The position numbers were made by a program, and so were the translations under genes. A DNA stretch of 64,000 nt from an uncultured Eubacteriales bacterium (GTDB lineage: Bacteria; Bacillota; Clostridia; Oscillospirales; CAG-272): assembly GCA_934434925.1 (NCBI GenBank), contig CAKSAC010000004.1:62001-126000 (forward strand), given 5' to 3'. The notes beneath the pieces were generated by a model. The model was not told the DNA's origin and searched no databases. It worked only from the letters and a program-made list of their open reading frames with translations. Positions 1-8,239 of this stretch are shown here, piece by piece (positions within the stretch are counted from its first letter, which is position 1; each line of letters opens with the position of its first letter).

Positions 1-693
1 ACCATTGAAGAAAACGCGCTCCGCGAAGCCTCTGCCGCTTTGCAGGCGGGCGGGCTGGTGTGCGACCGGTTCACGGATGACAGCATTTCGGGAACGCTGA
101 CTGCCACCGAAGGAAAAACGACCGTGCAGACCACCATTCCTTTTGACAAGGGCTGGCAGATCACGGTGGACGGCGTGCGCGTCACTCCCTATCAGACGAT
201 GGACGCGCTCCTTGCGTTTGATCTCCCGTCGGCCGGCACATACACCGTAGCCCTGCGCTACCGGCCCGCCTGCTATACGGCCGGAATGATCATCGCGCTG
301 TCTTCTCTCGGCCTCTTCCTCGCTCTTGTCGTCCTTCTCGTTCTCCGAAAACGCGCAAACAGCCGGTTGCCGGGCGGAAAAGACCCGGTAAAGCCGGGCA
401 TCCTTTTCTCCCCCTTCTGCAACTGGCTTCTTCCGGACGCAGGCTCCCCTCCGGTCATGCCGGAAACCGGGATCGCGTCCGTACCTGTCGAAGAGATCTC
501 CGATGGCACATCAACCGGCCGGCCTGCCGGTTTCCGGGAAAAAGCGCCGGAGAAAAAGCCGACAAAATGTCGCGCCGTCTTTTCGGCAGGAAAAGACCGC
601 TCCGGGAAAAAAACAAAAAAATCCGCTGAAAAAAGCGCCGGTCCTTATCCGGAACGCATTCACCGCAAGAAAAAGAAAAAGGGGCGTAAATGA
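1..693 (+). CDS. YfhO-family membrane protein, 5'-truncated by window edge
   Basis: This is the C-terminal 230 codons of a gene that begins before the window; the frame is open from base 1. The segment holds a beta-rich extracellular part (TTIPFDKGWQITVDG), one membrane helix at about codons 95-117, and an unusually long, very basic cytoplasmic tail of about 110 residues ending in HRKKKKKGRK. The extracellular part is closely similar to the end of the next gene (TTIPYDRGWEVYADG), so the two are tandem paralogues. YfhO proteins are multi-pass membrane proteins related to GT-C glycosyltransferases; YfhO of Bacillus is linked to lipoteichoic acid glycosylation. The stop overlaps the next start as ATGA, which implies translational coupling. 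Family assignment is good, substrate unknown. Confidence 0.85.
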   Translation, partial: TIEENALREASAALQAGGLVCDRFTDDSISGTLTATEGKTTVQTTIPFDKGWQITVDGVRVTPYQTMDALLAFDLPSAGTYTVALRYRPACYTAGMIIALSSLGLFLALVVLLVLRKRANSRLPGGKDPVKPGILFSPFCNWLLPDAGSPPVMPETGIASVPVEEISDGTSTGRPAGFREKAPEKKPTKCRAVFSAGKDRSGKKTKKSAEKSAGPYPERIHRKKKKKGRK

Positions 694-3515
694 TACAACC
701 ACACACCGGGGAGCCGGAACGCCGTAAGGAAGGACGGCGGCTCCCGCCTGTTTTTTCCCTGCCGGAGCGAGCCGCGACCTCTGTGTGGCGGTATTTCTCA
801 AAAAAGAGCGCCGGCCATCTCCTTCTCTGCTTTCTCCTGCCTTTCGGGCTTATGCTCGGAATCTATGCCTTCATGCAGGTTTATCCGTTCGGACCTTATA
901 CCGTCATGACGCTTGATATGAACGGGCAATATGTTTATTTTTTCGAGGCGCTCCGCTCCGCCGTTTACGGAGACGGCTCGCTCCTCTATTCTTTCTCACG
1001 CTCTCTCGGCGGTGAATTCTTAGGTATCTATGCCTATTATCTCGCTTCCCCCCTCTCCTATCTGGTAGCCCTTTTTCCGAAAGGAAACATCACCGAAGCG
1101 CTCTTTCTCATCCTGCTCCTGAAATGCGGACTTTCCGGGCTTTCCTTCGGTTTTTATCTCTATAAAACGACCAGAATCGAAAAAACCCCGACCGTCCTGT
1201 TTTCGGCGATTTATGCGCTGAGCGGTTATGCCGTCATCATGCAACACAATACCATGTGGATCGATGACCTGCTCCTGCTCCCGGTGATAGCCGTCGGGCT
1301 TTATTCCCTGATACGCGAGGGAAAATACAAACTCTATACGCTTTCTCTGGCGCTGGCGCTCATGGCAAATTATTACATCGGGTATATGATGTGCATTTTC
1401 CTTGTCCTGTATTTTCTCTATCTGCTCTGCTCTATGAGCCGGGAAGAACGAAATCCGCATGGCATATGCCTCTCGGTTCCGCGCGCCTGCGCCCGGTTTG
1501 CCGTCTTTTCACTGATTGCGACAGCCATAGCGGCCATCATCCTGCTCCCGGCAGCCTATTCGCTGACCTTCGGGAAGGATACCTTCTCGACTCCCTCATA
1601 TTCCTTCACTTCAAAACTTGATCTTTTCGATATTCTCAGCATGTTTCTCTTCGGAACCTACGACACCGTGCGCCCGGAAGGAATCCCGATTGTATACTGC
1701 ACGGTTTTTGTCCTGTTTCTTCTGCCTTATTATTTTCTTTCCGAAGAGATACGCCCGCGGGAAAAAGCTGCGGCCGCCGGCATTTGTCTGCTGCTCCTCT
1801 TCTCCTTCTCTATCGTGACGATTGATCTTGTATGGCATGGCGGGCAGGCGCCGAACTGGCTGAATTACCGTTATAGTTTCATGCTCGATTTTCTCCTTGT
1901 GACCATGGCGGCCAAAGGGTACGGAACCCTGCGTCGCCATCGGGCTTCCGCCGTCCTGCTTGCCGCACTGCCGATTCTTTCCATCCTGTTGCTCTCGGAA
2001 CATTTCGGCCTGCGACAGTATGAGAAGGGATTCTTCCCCGTTCTGACAAACATTGCCTGTCTTGCGGTCTATATCATCGCGCTGTCTCTGACCGTATCCC
2101 GCCGGGATATTCCGTTCTCCCAATGCACCCGCATTCTCAGTATTCTCGTCTGCGCCGAACTGCTCTTCGGCGGTCTTTGCAATTTTGCGGAACTTACCAT
2201 GGATGTCGGTTTGGCCAAGCGCGATACCTTCTATTCGTACGAAACGCGCTGGGAGACAGCTATCGAAAGCGTAAAAAAAGATGAAAGCGCCTGCTTTTAC
2301 CGGTTTGAAAAACTGGAAGACAGGAAACTGAACGACCCGTATATGTTCAATATCCGCGGCCTGTCGGGTTCGACTTCCACTCTGAACCGCGAGACCATCC
2401 GCTTCCTCTCCGAAGTCGGCCAACACGGGGCCTCACACGCAAGCCGATATACCGGCATGAATCCCTTTACCGATTCTTTTCTCTCCATCTCCTATGTGGC
2501 AGGAGATCAGAAAACCGTTTTCCCCGCTTCTTATACGAAAGTATACGATAACGGAGATGTGGTCGTATACCGAAATCCCGACGCGCTCCCGATCGCCTTC
2601 GGCGTTTCGGAAAAAGTGAACAGTATCGTCTTTCATGCGCCGGCACAAGGAAAAGAGGCCGAAGAGACGCGCGACGTGCATCTCCTCGCTTCCCCCTGCG
2701 ACCGCATGAATATTCTGGCCTCTGCCCTGCTGGGAGAAGAAGTCACGCTCTTTCGAGGTCTTACTTCCTCCGTCTCCGGCGATAATCTCCGTTTCAGCTC
2801 CACTTCTTATAATTATATGCCGCGCAACGCTTCCGAAAGCGCGACGGCGCATTTTACGGTCACGGCCAAAGAAGATTGCGAACTCTACGCTTATTTCCCG
2901 ATCCCCTATTCCTATGCCTATTCCTCGGCCACTTATCTGCTGAACGGTGCGGAAAAAGGCGGTTATTTTGAAGAAGGAAATCTCGGCTACCTCTGTCTCG
3001 GCACCTATGCCGCCGGGGAACGCTGCACCGTTTCCTTCCGTTTCGGCGAGAAGGGGATCAAAATCCAGCCCGGGGTCGATTATTTCTTTACGCTCGACCG
3101 CGCCGCCTATCGCCGGGTGATTGACCGGCTTACCGCCTCGGCATATCGGGTAGAGACTTGCACGGAGGACAGTTTCAGCGGTTCCATCACCGTCCATGAG
3201 GGACAAACGACGATCCTGACCACCATTCCGTATGATCGCGGATGGGAAGTTTATGCGGACGGCGAGCGGATAGAGACTTACAAAACGCTGGACGCTCTGA
3301 TTGCCTTCCGCCTGCCGGTCGGCGAACACCGGCTGGAAATGCGCTATCGGCCGAAAGAATACCGGGTCGGACTTTTGCTCTCTGTCGGCGGAGCGACATG
3401 TTTTCTGCTGATTATGGGCGCAGAATACCTTTGGAAAAGAAGAAAAAGAAAAGCGGCGGCCTTATCCGCCGAGGAGGATCAAACGATATGTTCTATCACA
3501 TCAAAGGAGAACTGA
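690..3515 (+). CDS. YfhO-family membrane protein
   Basis: A 941-residue multi-pass membrane protein. After about 45 polar residues come roughly a dozen hydrophobic helices up to about residue 500, then an extracellular beta-rich region of about 370 residues, a final membrane helix near 890-912 and a short basic tail. The early loop MTLDMNGQYVYFF and the WIDD motif after a long helix pair fit the YfhO/GT-C architecture in which acidic loop residues bind a lipid-linked sugar. The likely role is transfer of sugars onto a surface polymer or lipid; the acceptor cannot be read from sequence. The start ATG lies in the ATGA overlap with the upstream paralogue, preceded by AAGGGG. The end overlaps ruvA by 28 bases. 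Confidence 0.88.
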   Translation: MIQPHTGEPERRKEGRRLPPVFSLPERAATSVWRYFSKKSAGHLLLCFLLPFGLMLGIYAFMQVYPFGPYTVMTLDMNGQYVYFFEALRSAVYGDGSLLYSFSRSLGGEFLGIYAYYLASPLSYLVALFPKGNITEALFLILLLKCGLSGLSFGFYLYKTTRIEKTPTVLFSAIYALSGYAVIMQHNTMWIDDLLLLPVIAVGLYSLIREGKYKLYTLSLALALMANYYIGYMMCIFLVLYFLYLLCSMSREERNPHGICLSVPRACARFAVFSLIATAIAAIILLPAAYSLTFGKDTFSTPSYSFTSKLDLFDILSMFLFGTYDTVRPEGIPIVYCTVFVLFLLPYYFLSEEIRPREKAAAAGICLLLLFSFSIVTIDLVWHGGQAPNWLNYRYSFMLDFLLVTMAAKGYGTLRRHRASAVLLAALPILSILLLSEHFGLRQYEKGFFPVLTNIACLAVYIIALSLTVSRRDIPFSQCTRILSILVCAELLFGGLCNFAELTMDVGLAKRDTFYSYETRWETAIESVKKDESACFYRFEKLEDRKLNDPYMFNIRGLSGSTSTLNRETIRFLSEVGQHGASHASRYTGMNPFTDSFLSISYVAGDQKTVFPASYTKVYDNGDVVVYRNPDALPIAFGVSEKVNSIVFHAPAQGKEAEETRDVHLLASPCDRMNILASALLGEEVTLFRGLTSSVSGDNLRFSSTSYNYMPRNASESATAHFTVTAKEDCELYAYFPIPYSYAYSSATYLLNGAEKGGYFEEGNLGYLCLGTYAAGERCTVSFRFGEKGIKIQPGVDYFFTLDRAAYRRVIDRLTASAYRVETCTEDSFSGSITVHEGQTTILTTIPYDRGWEVYADGERIETYKTLDALIAFRLPVGEHRLEMRYRPKEYRVGLLLSVGGATCFLLIMGAEYLWKRRKRKAAALSAEEDQTICSITSKEN

Positions 3516-4102
3516 TTACCGTTGACGGCTCGGCCGCCGTGATTGAATGCGGAGGAATCGGATATAAACTGACGGTCTCCCTGCTGACCGCCGACGCTCT
3601 GCAAGCAAAGATCGGCTCAACGGTGCGCCTTTTTACCCATTTGCAGGTGCGGGAAGACGGAATCGAACTTTTCGGGTTTTATACCGACGCGGAACTCACG
3701 GTCTTCCGCCTTCTGAATACCGTCTCCGGAGTCGGGCCAAAAGCCTCCATGGGGATCCTCTCGGCTTTCACTCCCGAGAATTTCACTTCGGTCGTCTGCT
3801 CCGAAGACACCAAAACACTGGCCAAAGCGCCGGGTATCGGAGCCAAAACCGCGGCTCGTATTATCCTGGAATTGAAAGAAAAGCTCGGAGGCGAAGCGCT
3901 CTCCGCCCTGCCTGTGTCGGGGGCGCGCCAAACGACCTCGCCCGCCCGGATGAGCGGAAAACTCTCGGAAGCGGCTGAGGTGCTGACCGGCCTCGGATAC
4001 AGCCGGGCAGAGGCAACCGATGTTCTCCGCACGCTCGATATTACCGGCATGAGCCTTGAAGAAATCGTCACCGCGGCTCTCAAAACTTTTGCAAAACCTT
4101 AA
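3488..4102 (+). CDS. ruvA: Holliday junction branch migration protein RuvA
   Basis: 204 residues, the normal RuvA length. The N-terminal OB-fold domain begins MFYHIKGELITVDG, two helix-hairpin-helix motifs follow (GVGPKASMGIL near residue 80 and APGIGAKTAARI near 115), and the C-terminal domain III (EVLTGLGYSRAEA) that contacts RuvB is intact. RuvA tetramers bind four-way junctions and load RuvB for branch migration during recombination repair. The start at 3488 was chosen because GAGGAGG lies about 10 bases upstream and it matches the family N-terminus; the frame is open further upstream but that is inside the preceding gene. It is followed after 21 bases by ruvB. No ruvC is seen here. Confidence 0.97.
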   Translation: MFYHIKGELITVDGSAAVIECGGIGYKLTVSLLTADALQAKIGSTVRLFTHLQVREDGIELFGFYTDAELTVFRLLNTVSGVGPKASMGILSAFTPENFTSVVCSEDTKTLAKAPGIGAKTAARIILELKEKLGGEALSALPVSGARQTTSPARMSGKLSEAAEVLTGLGYSRAEATDVLRTLDITGMSLEEIVTAALKTFAKP

Positions 4103-4123
4103 TGTCCGCAGGAAGGAATTTAT

Positions 4124-5173
4124 ATGGAAACCACTGAATTTGATTATGAAAACCGCCTGCTCTCCACCGAATACACCCCGGCAGACGAAACCGATCTCAG
4201 CCTGCGCCCCAAAACGCTGGAAAATTACGTCGGGCAGGAGAAGGTCAAAGAAAATCTGAAGATTTATATGGAAGCCGCACGGGTACGGAGCGACGCGCTC
4301 GATCACATTTTGCTTTACGGCCCTCCCGGTCTCGGAAAAACCACGCTTTCCTATATCATTGCCAATGAGATGGGGGTCAACATCCGCACAACCTCCGGTC
4401 CGGCCATTGAAAAGCAGGGGGACCTCGCCGCCATCCTCACCAATCTCTCGGAAGGCGATATCCTTTTCATAGACGAGATACATCGGCTTTCGCGGTCGAT
4501 TGAAGAAATCCTGTATCCCGCCATGGAGGACTACGCGCTCGATCTGATTATCGGGAAAGGCCCCAGCGCACGCAGCATGCGTATTCCGCTTCCCCACTTC
4601 ACGCTTATCGGTGCCACCACCCGGGCAGGGCAACTCACCACACCCCTGCGCGACCGGTTCGGGATTCCTTTGAAACTTGAACTCTATACGTCGGACGAAT
4701 TGACAGGAATCATTGAGCGGAGCGCCGCCATCCTGCATGTTGAAATCACCAAAGAAGGGGCGGCAGAAATCGCCGCGCGCTCCCGCGGTACACCGCGTGT
4801 TGCCAACCGCCTTCTGAAGCGCATCCGCGACTTTGCCCTTGTCAAAGGAGACGGGGTCATCACACCCGCCATGGCAGAGGCCGGGCTGGCGATGCTGGAA
4901 ATCGACCCGCTGGGGCTTGACAACGCCGACCGCCGGATGCTGGAAGCCATTATCCGTTTCTATGACGGCGGCCCCGTCGGCCTTGAAACGCTGGCGGCAA
5001 CAATCGGTGAAGAGGCCATCACGATTGAAGACGTATATGAACCCTACCTGTTGCAGATCGGATTCATCAATCGAACGCCGCGCGGGCGGTGCGTCACGCG
5101 CCGTGCTTATGAACATCTCGGCATCCGTGCCCCGGGCGGCAATCAGATCTCCATGGAAGACGAAGAAGAATGA
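4124..5173 (+). CDS. ruvB: Holliday junction branch migration ATPase RuvB
   Basis: 349 residues, a full-length AAA+ motor of the RuvAB complex. Visible motifs are Walker A GPPGLGKTTLS, Walker B ILFIDEIHR, the sensor/arginine region GATTRAGQLTTPLRDRFG, and the C-terminal winged helix with RGTPRVANRLL. It hydrolyses ATP to pump DNA through the Holliday junction. AAGGAA lies just before the ATG. It is the last gene of the YfhO-YfhO-ruvA-ruvB run; a hairpin at 5339-5364 may terminate the transcript. Confidence 0.97.
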   Translation: METTEFDYENRLLSTEYTPADETDLSLRPKTLENYVGQEKVKENLKIYMEAARVRSDALDHILLYGPPGLGKTTLSYIIANEMGVNIRTTSGPAIEKQGDLAAILTNLSEGDILFIDEIHRLSRSIEEILYPAMEDYALDLIIGKGPSARSMRIPLPHFTLIGATTRAGQLTTPLRDRFGIPLKLELYTSDELTGIIERSAAILHVEITKEGAAEIAARSRGTPRVANRLLKRIRDFALVKGDGVITPAMAEAGLAMLEIDPLGLDNADRRMLEAIIRFYDGGPVGLETLAATIGEEAITIEDVYEPYLLQIGFINRTPRGRCVTRRAYEHLGIRAPGGNQISMEDEEE

Positions 5174-5338
5174 AGCCGGGGCGCAACCGCCGATCTTTGC
5201 GGAGAAGAGCGTCTGCCCCCGGATTATCACCGGTAGCCGGTGGCTCTTTCCAGAAGCCGTGCCTTTTCGCCGCCGGTTGCGCATCACGGAAAGCACGGCC
5301 CGCTTCCTTGTTGCAATAAGCGTTTTTGTATCCTTTTC

Positions 5339-5366
5339 AAAGAGCGGTTTTCATGCCGCTCTTTTA
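5339..5366. terminator. Hairpin shared by convergent ruvB and thioredoxin-like gene
   Basis: AAAGAGCGG (5339-5347) pairs with CCGCTCTTT (5356-5364) around an 8-base loop, followed by TTAATAT on the plus strand. It overlaps the stop codon of the minus-strand gene, so it could serve both directions; the T-tract is short. Confidence 0.55.
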
Positions 5367-5693
5367 ATATACCGCTGTTTTTTGTAAATGATTATTTACA
5401 AAATGCCTGAGTTCCCGCGCACAAGGCCCCGCAATTACCCCCAGAATCCGCCCTCGCTCCAAAAAATAAAAACACGGGGTCCTGTGCGCCTCATCCGGAA
5501 ATATCCGTGTGCGCTCATCCGGTGACATAACGGCAAAACTGAGTGCCGGATGGTGAAAAAGCAGCTCCCGCACCGCCTCGCCGAGCATTTCCCCGCGCTC
5601 CGCACAGCCGCTGTCGCCGCAAAGAAGCAGTAAGAGCGGATTTTTATCGATTATCGTCTCAAAATTCTCTGCCGTAATCCGTATGACCGTCAT
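5364..5693 (-). CDS. Small thioredoxin-fold protein
   Basis: 109 residues from an ATG with AAGGAGAG about 8 bases upstream; a longer reading upstream has no ribosome site. The pattern fits thioredoxin: beta strand, then LLLLCGDSGCAERGEML where the active site sits, a central strand with SFAVMSPDE, a Thr-Pro (RTPCFYFLERGRILG) at the cis-proline position, and a C-terminal helix. The active site is C-x4-C rather than C-x2-C, so ordinary dithiol oxidoreductase activity is doubtful. It stands alone between two convergent or divergent units. Role unknown; a redox or bacilliredoxin-like function is possible. Confidence 0.7.
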   Translation of the reverse strand: MTVIRITAENFETIIDKNPLLLLLCGDSGCAERGEMLGEAVRELLFHHPALSFAVMSPDERTRIFPDEAHRTPCFYFLERGRILGVIAGPCARELRHFVNNHLQKTAVY

Positions 5694-6055
5694 TTTTTGC
5701 TCTCCTTGCTGGAATATTTTTCCCCTTTTCGTCATACTGCGATTGTCAAGTGGCAAAACCATGAAATTTCAACTCGGGCACAAAAAAGTTTTCAACAATC
5801 GACCTGTTGAAAATGTTTGCAACTTCTTCTTTACACAGGGGGATATGTGTGTGAAAAGTGGGAAAGGCGGGTTGTCTTTTGAGAGTTTTCCACCGTTTTT
5901 CCGGGTTTTCCACCGAAAAATTGTTGATAACTCAAAAAAACGCGTTCTTGTGCAATTTGTACATAAGAAAAAAACCGCGCCGCAAAAATGAAATCTCATT
6001 GAATTTTTTGCGAAGATTCCGGGTAAAAAGATACAACAAAATCCTGCTCCGGGCC
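5694..6055. other. Gene-free region with DnaA-box-like words
   Basis: No credible gene lies here. It contains a perfect 9-bp inverted repeat TTTTCAACA (5789-5797) / TGTTGAAAA (5805-5813) and several words one mismatch from the DnaA box TTWTNCACA: 5829-5837, 5850-5858 (minus), 5886-5894 and 5906-5914, followed by TTGTTGATAAC at 5921-5931. This resembles replication-origin or DnaA-titration regions, but no box is perfect and no dnaA gene is near. Confidence 0.3.
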
Positions 6056-6084
6056 TTTACATATTTCCGTAAATATGGTATACT
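6056..6084 (+). promoter_or_regulatory. Sigma-A promoter of the CofE-like gene
   Basis: TTTACA (6056-6061), 17-bp spacer, TATACT (6079-6084). The start codon follows about 60 bases downstream. Confidence 0.8.
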
Positions 6085-6146
6085 GATATGGTGGGACATT
6101 GACGGAAGTCCCGCGCCATGAATCTTCCGTTATAAAGGATACAGAT

Positions 6147-7337
6147 ATGGAAAGACTGATCGGAACTGTTTCGCGCGGGGTACGCGCACCCATTATCCGG
6201 AGTGGCGATGATATTGCCGCCATTGTGGTTGACAGTGTTCTGGCCGCCGCCAGGAGCAAAAATATTGAAATCCGTGACCGTGATGTGATTGCCGTCACGG
6301 AAGCCGTTGTGGCGCGCGCACAGGGCAACTACGCGACGGTTGACCAGATTGCGGCGGACGTGGCCGCCAAGTTCCCCGGCGGGCATATCGGCGTTATTTT
6401 TCCGATTCTCAGCCGGAACCGCTTTTCAATCTGTCTGAAAGCAATTGCGCGCGGTGCCAAAAAAATCACGCTGATGCTCAGTTACCCGGCTGACGAGGTC
6501 GGCAACCATCTGATCAGTCTCGACGATTTGGATGCCGCCGGCATCAACCCCTTCTCCGACGTGCTGACCGAAGCGCGTTACCGCGAACTTTTCGGTTTCC
6601 GGAAGCATACCTTCACCGGCGTGGATTATGTCGCGTATTACAAAGAGCTGATTGAAAGCCAGGATTGCGAAGTCGAAATCCTGCTGGCCAACGATTGCCG
6701 CGCCATCCTTCCCTATACAAAGGATGTCCTCACATGCGATATTCATACCCGCGCCCGCACCAAACGCCTTCTCGCAGCGGCGGGAGCCGGGATCGTGCTG
6801 GGATTGGATGACCTCATGACCGCTCCGGTGGACGGGAGCGGCTATAACCGGGATTACGGCCTTCTCGGCAGTAACAAAGCGACCGAAGACTCGGTAAAGC
6901 TCTTCCCGCGTGACGCACAGCCGATCGTTGACCGCATCGCCGCTGAGATTGAAAAAGCCACCGGTAAGCACGTGGAAGCCATGGTCTACGGCGACGGCGC
7001 TTTTAAGGACCCCGTGGGGAAAATATGGGAGTTGGCAGACCCGGTTGTTTCCCCCTTCCATACGGAAGGCCTTGCCGGACAGCCGAACGAAGTAAAGCTC
7101 AAATACCTGGCAGACAACAATTTTGCCGATCTTTCCGGAGACGCGCTGAAAGAAGCCGTCTCGGATTATATCCGCCGCAAAGACAAGGACCTTGTCGGGC
7201 AGATGGATTCCCAAGGAACCACCCCGCGCCGCCTGACCGACCTCATCGGCTCTCTCTGCGACCTGACTTCCGGCAGTGGCGACAAAGGCACGCCGATTGT
7301 CTGGATTCAGGGTTATTTCGATAATTATACCAACTGA
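6147..7337 (+). CDS. Coenzyme F420-0:L-glutamate ligase (CofE)-like protein
   Basis: 396 residues, start chosen at ATG 6147 behind AAAGGA. The N-terminal third (SGDDIAAIVVDSVLAAA then DRDVIAVTEAVVARAQG) matches the start of the F420_ligase family, in which CofE adds glutamate to F420-0 using GTP. The rest, with NEVKLKYLADNNFADLSG and a C-terminal VWIQGYFDNY, is longer than CofE (about 250). Such long CofE-like proteins occur in Clostridia that have no known F420 pathway, so the real substrate may differ. It is monocistronic with its own promoter and a bidirectional terminator. Family confident, reaction uncertain. Confidence 0.75.
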   Translation: MERLIGTVSRGVRAPIIRSGDDIAAIVVDSVLAAARSKNIEIRDRDVIAVTEAVVARAQGNYATVDQIAADVAAKFPGGHIGVIFPILSRNRFSICLKAIARGAKKITLMLSYPADEVGNHLISLDDLDAAGINPFSDVLTEARYRELFGFRKHTFTGVDYVAYYKELIESQDCEVEILLANDCRAILPYTKDVLTCDIHTRARTKRLLAAAGAGIVLGLDDLMTAPVDGSGYNRDYGLLGSNKATEDSVKLFPRDAQPIVDRIAAEIEKATGKHVEAMVYGDGAFKDPVGKIWELADPVVSPFHTEGLAGQPNEVKLKYLADNNFADLSGDALKEAVSDYIRRKDKDLVGQMDSQGTTPRRLTDLIGSLCDLTSGSGDKGTPIVWIQGYFDNYTN

Positions 7338-7355
7338 TTTTTCGGTTTCCATACA

Positions 7356-7385
7356 AAAAACTCCGCTCGGAAGAACGGAGTTTTT
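7356..7385. terminator. Bidirectional terminator between CofE-like gene and ABC operon
   Basis: AAAAACTCCG (7356-7365) pairs with CGGAGTTTTT (7376-7385) around a 10-base loop, with A- and T-tracts on each side, serving the two converging transcripts. Confidence 0.85.
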
Positions 7386-7395
7386 GTTTTTCGGG

Positions 7396-8238
7396 TCAGA
7401 GGACCTTACTCAAAAATTCGCGCAAACGGGGGTTTTTCGGATGTTCAAAAAGTTCTTGCGGACTTCCCTCTTCGCAGATTTTCCCGCTGTCGATGAAAAG
7501 AACGCGGTCCGCAATCTCTCTCGCAAAACCCATTTCATGCGTGACAATCACCATCGTCATCCCCTCCTCGGCCAATTTTCGGATAAGGTCAAGCACCTCT
7601 CCGACCATCTCGGGGTCGAGTGCCGACGTCGGCTCGTCAAACAGGATGACCTGCGGATTCATCGCCAGGGCGCGGATGATGGCGATGCGCTGTTTCTGCC
7701 CGCCGGAAAGCGTGGAGGGATAGGCGTTTGCTTTTTCCTCCAGGCCGATCCTTTTCAAAAGTTCCATGGCCCTTTCATTGGCCTTTTCTTTGATCATCTT
7801 CCGGGTCTGCGTGATTTGAATCAACGGTTTTTTGTTTTTCCGGAACAGATTTGCAAAGGCGATACAGAAATTTTTGCATCTTTCCGCGCGGAGCTTCTTC
7901 AATCCGAAATAGACAGGTGCAAGCGTAATGTTTTTCAGCACCGTCTTATTATTGAACAGGTTGAACTGCTGAAACACCATGCCGATATGTTCGCGGTGTT
8001 TGTTGATGTCCACTTTCATGTCGGCAATGTCCTCGCCGTCAAAGAAAATGTTCCCCCCGCTCGGGTCTTCCATGCAGTTCAGGCAACGGAGAAATGTGCT
8101 TTTCCCGGAACCGGACGGGCCGATAACCGCCACTTTCTCCCCCTTTCGGATATCGGTGGAGATGTCTTCGAGAACCATCACATCGTCAAAACTTTTTTTC
8201 AGGTTTTTGACGCAAATAAGCGGTCTTTCGTTGTTCAT
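7396..8238 (-). CDS. Polar amino-acid ABC transporter ATP-binding protein with insertion
   Basis: 280 residues. It energises uptake by the adjacent permease. Walker A GPSGSGKST (40-48), Q-loop Q90, signature LSGGQ (177-181), Walker B VILFDEP (197-203) and the switch His 234 are all present, so it should be active. It is about 35-40 residues longer than the usual GlnQ-type ATPase: the extra stretch lies at about 112-147, in the helical subdomain before the signature, and is rich in Lys, Arg and Phe. It is the third gene of the unit, starting one base after the permease stop. Confidence 0.93.
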   Translation of the reverse strand: MNNERPLICVKNLKKSFDDVMVLEDISTDIRKGEKVAVIGPSGSGKSTFLRCLNCMEDPSGGNIFFDGEDIADMKVDINKHREHIGMVFQQFNLFNNKTVLKNITLAPVYFGLKKLRAERCKNFCIAFANLFRKNKKPLIQITQTRKMIKEKANERAMELLKRIGLEEKANAYPSTLSGGQKQRIAIIRALAMNPQVILFDEPTSALDPEMVGEVLDLIRKLAEEGMTMVIVTHEMGFAREIADRVLFIDSGKICEEGSPQELFEHPKNPRLREFLSKVL

Positions 8239-8239
8239 A

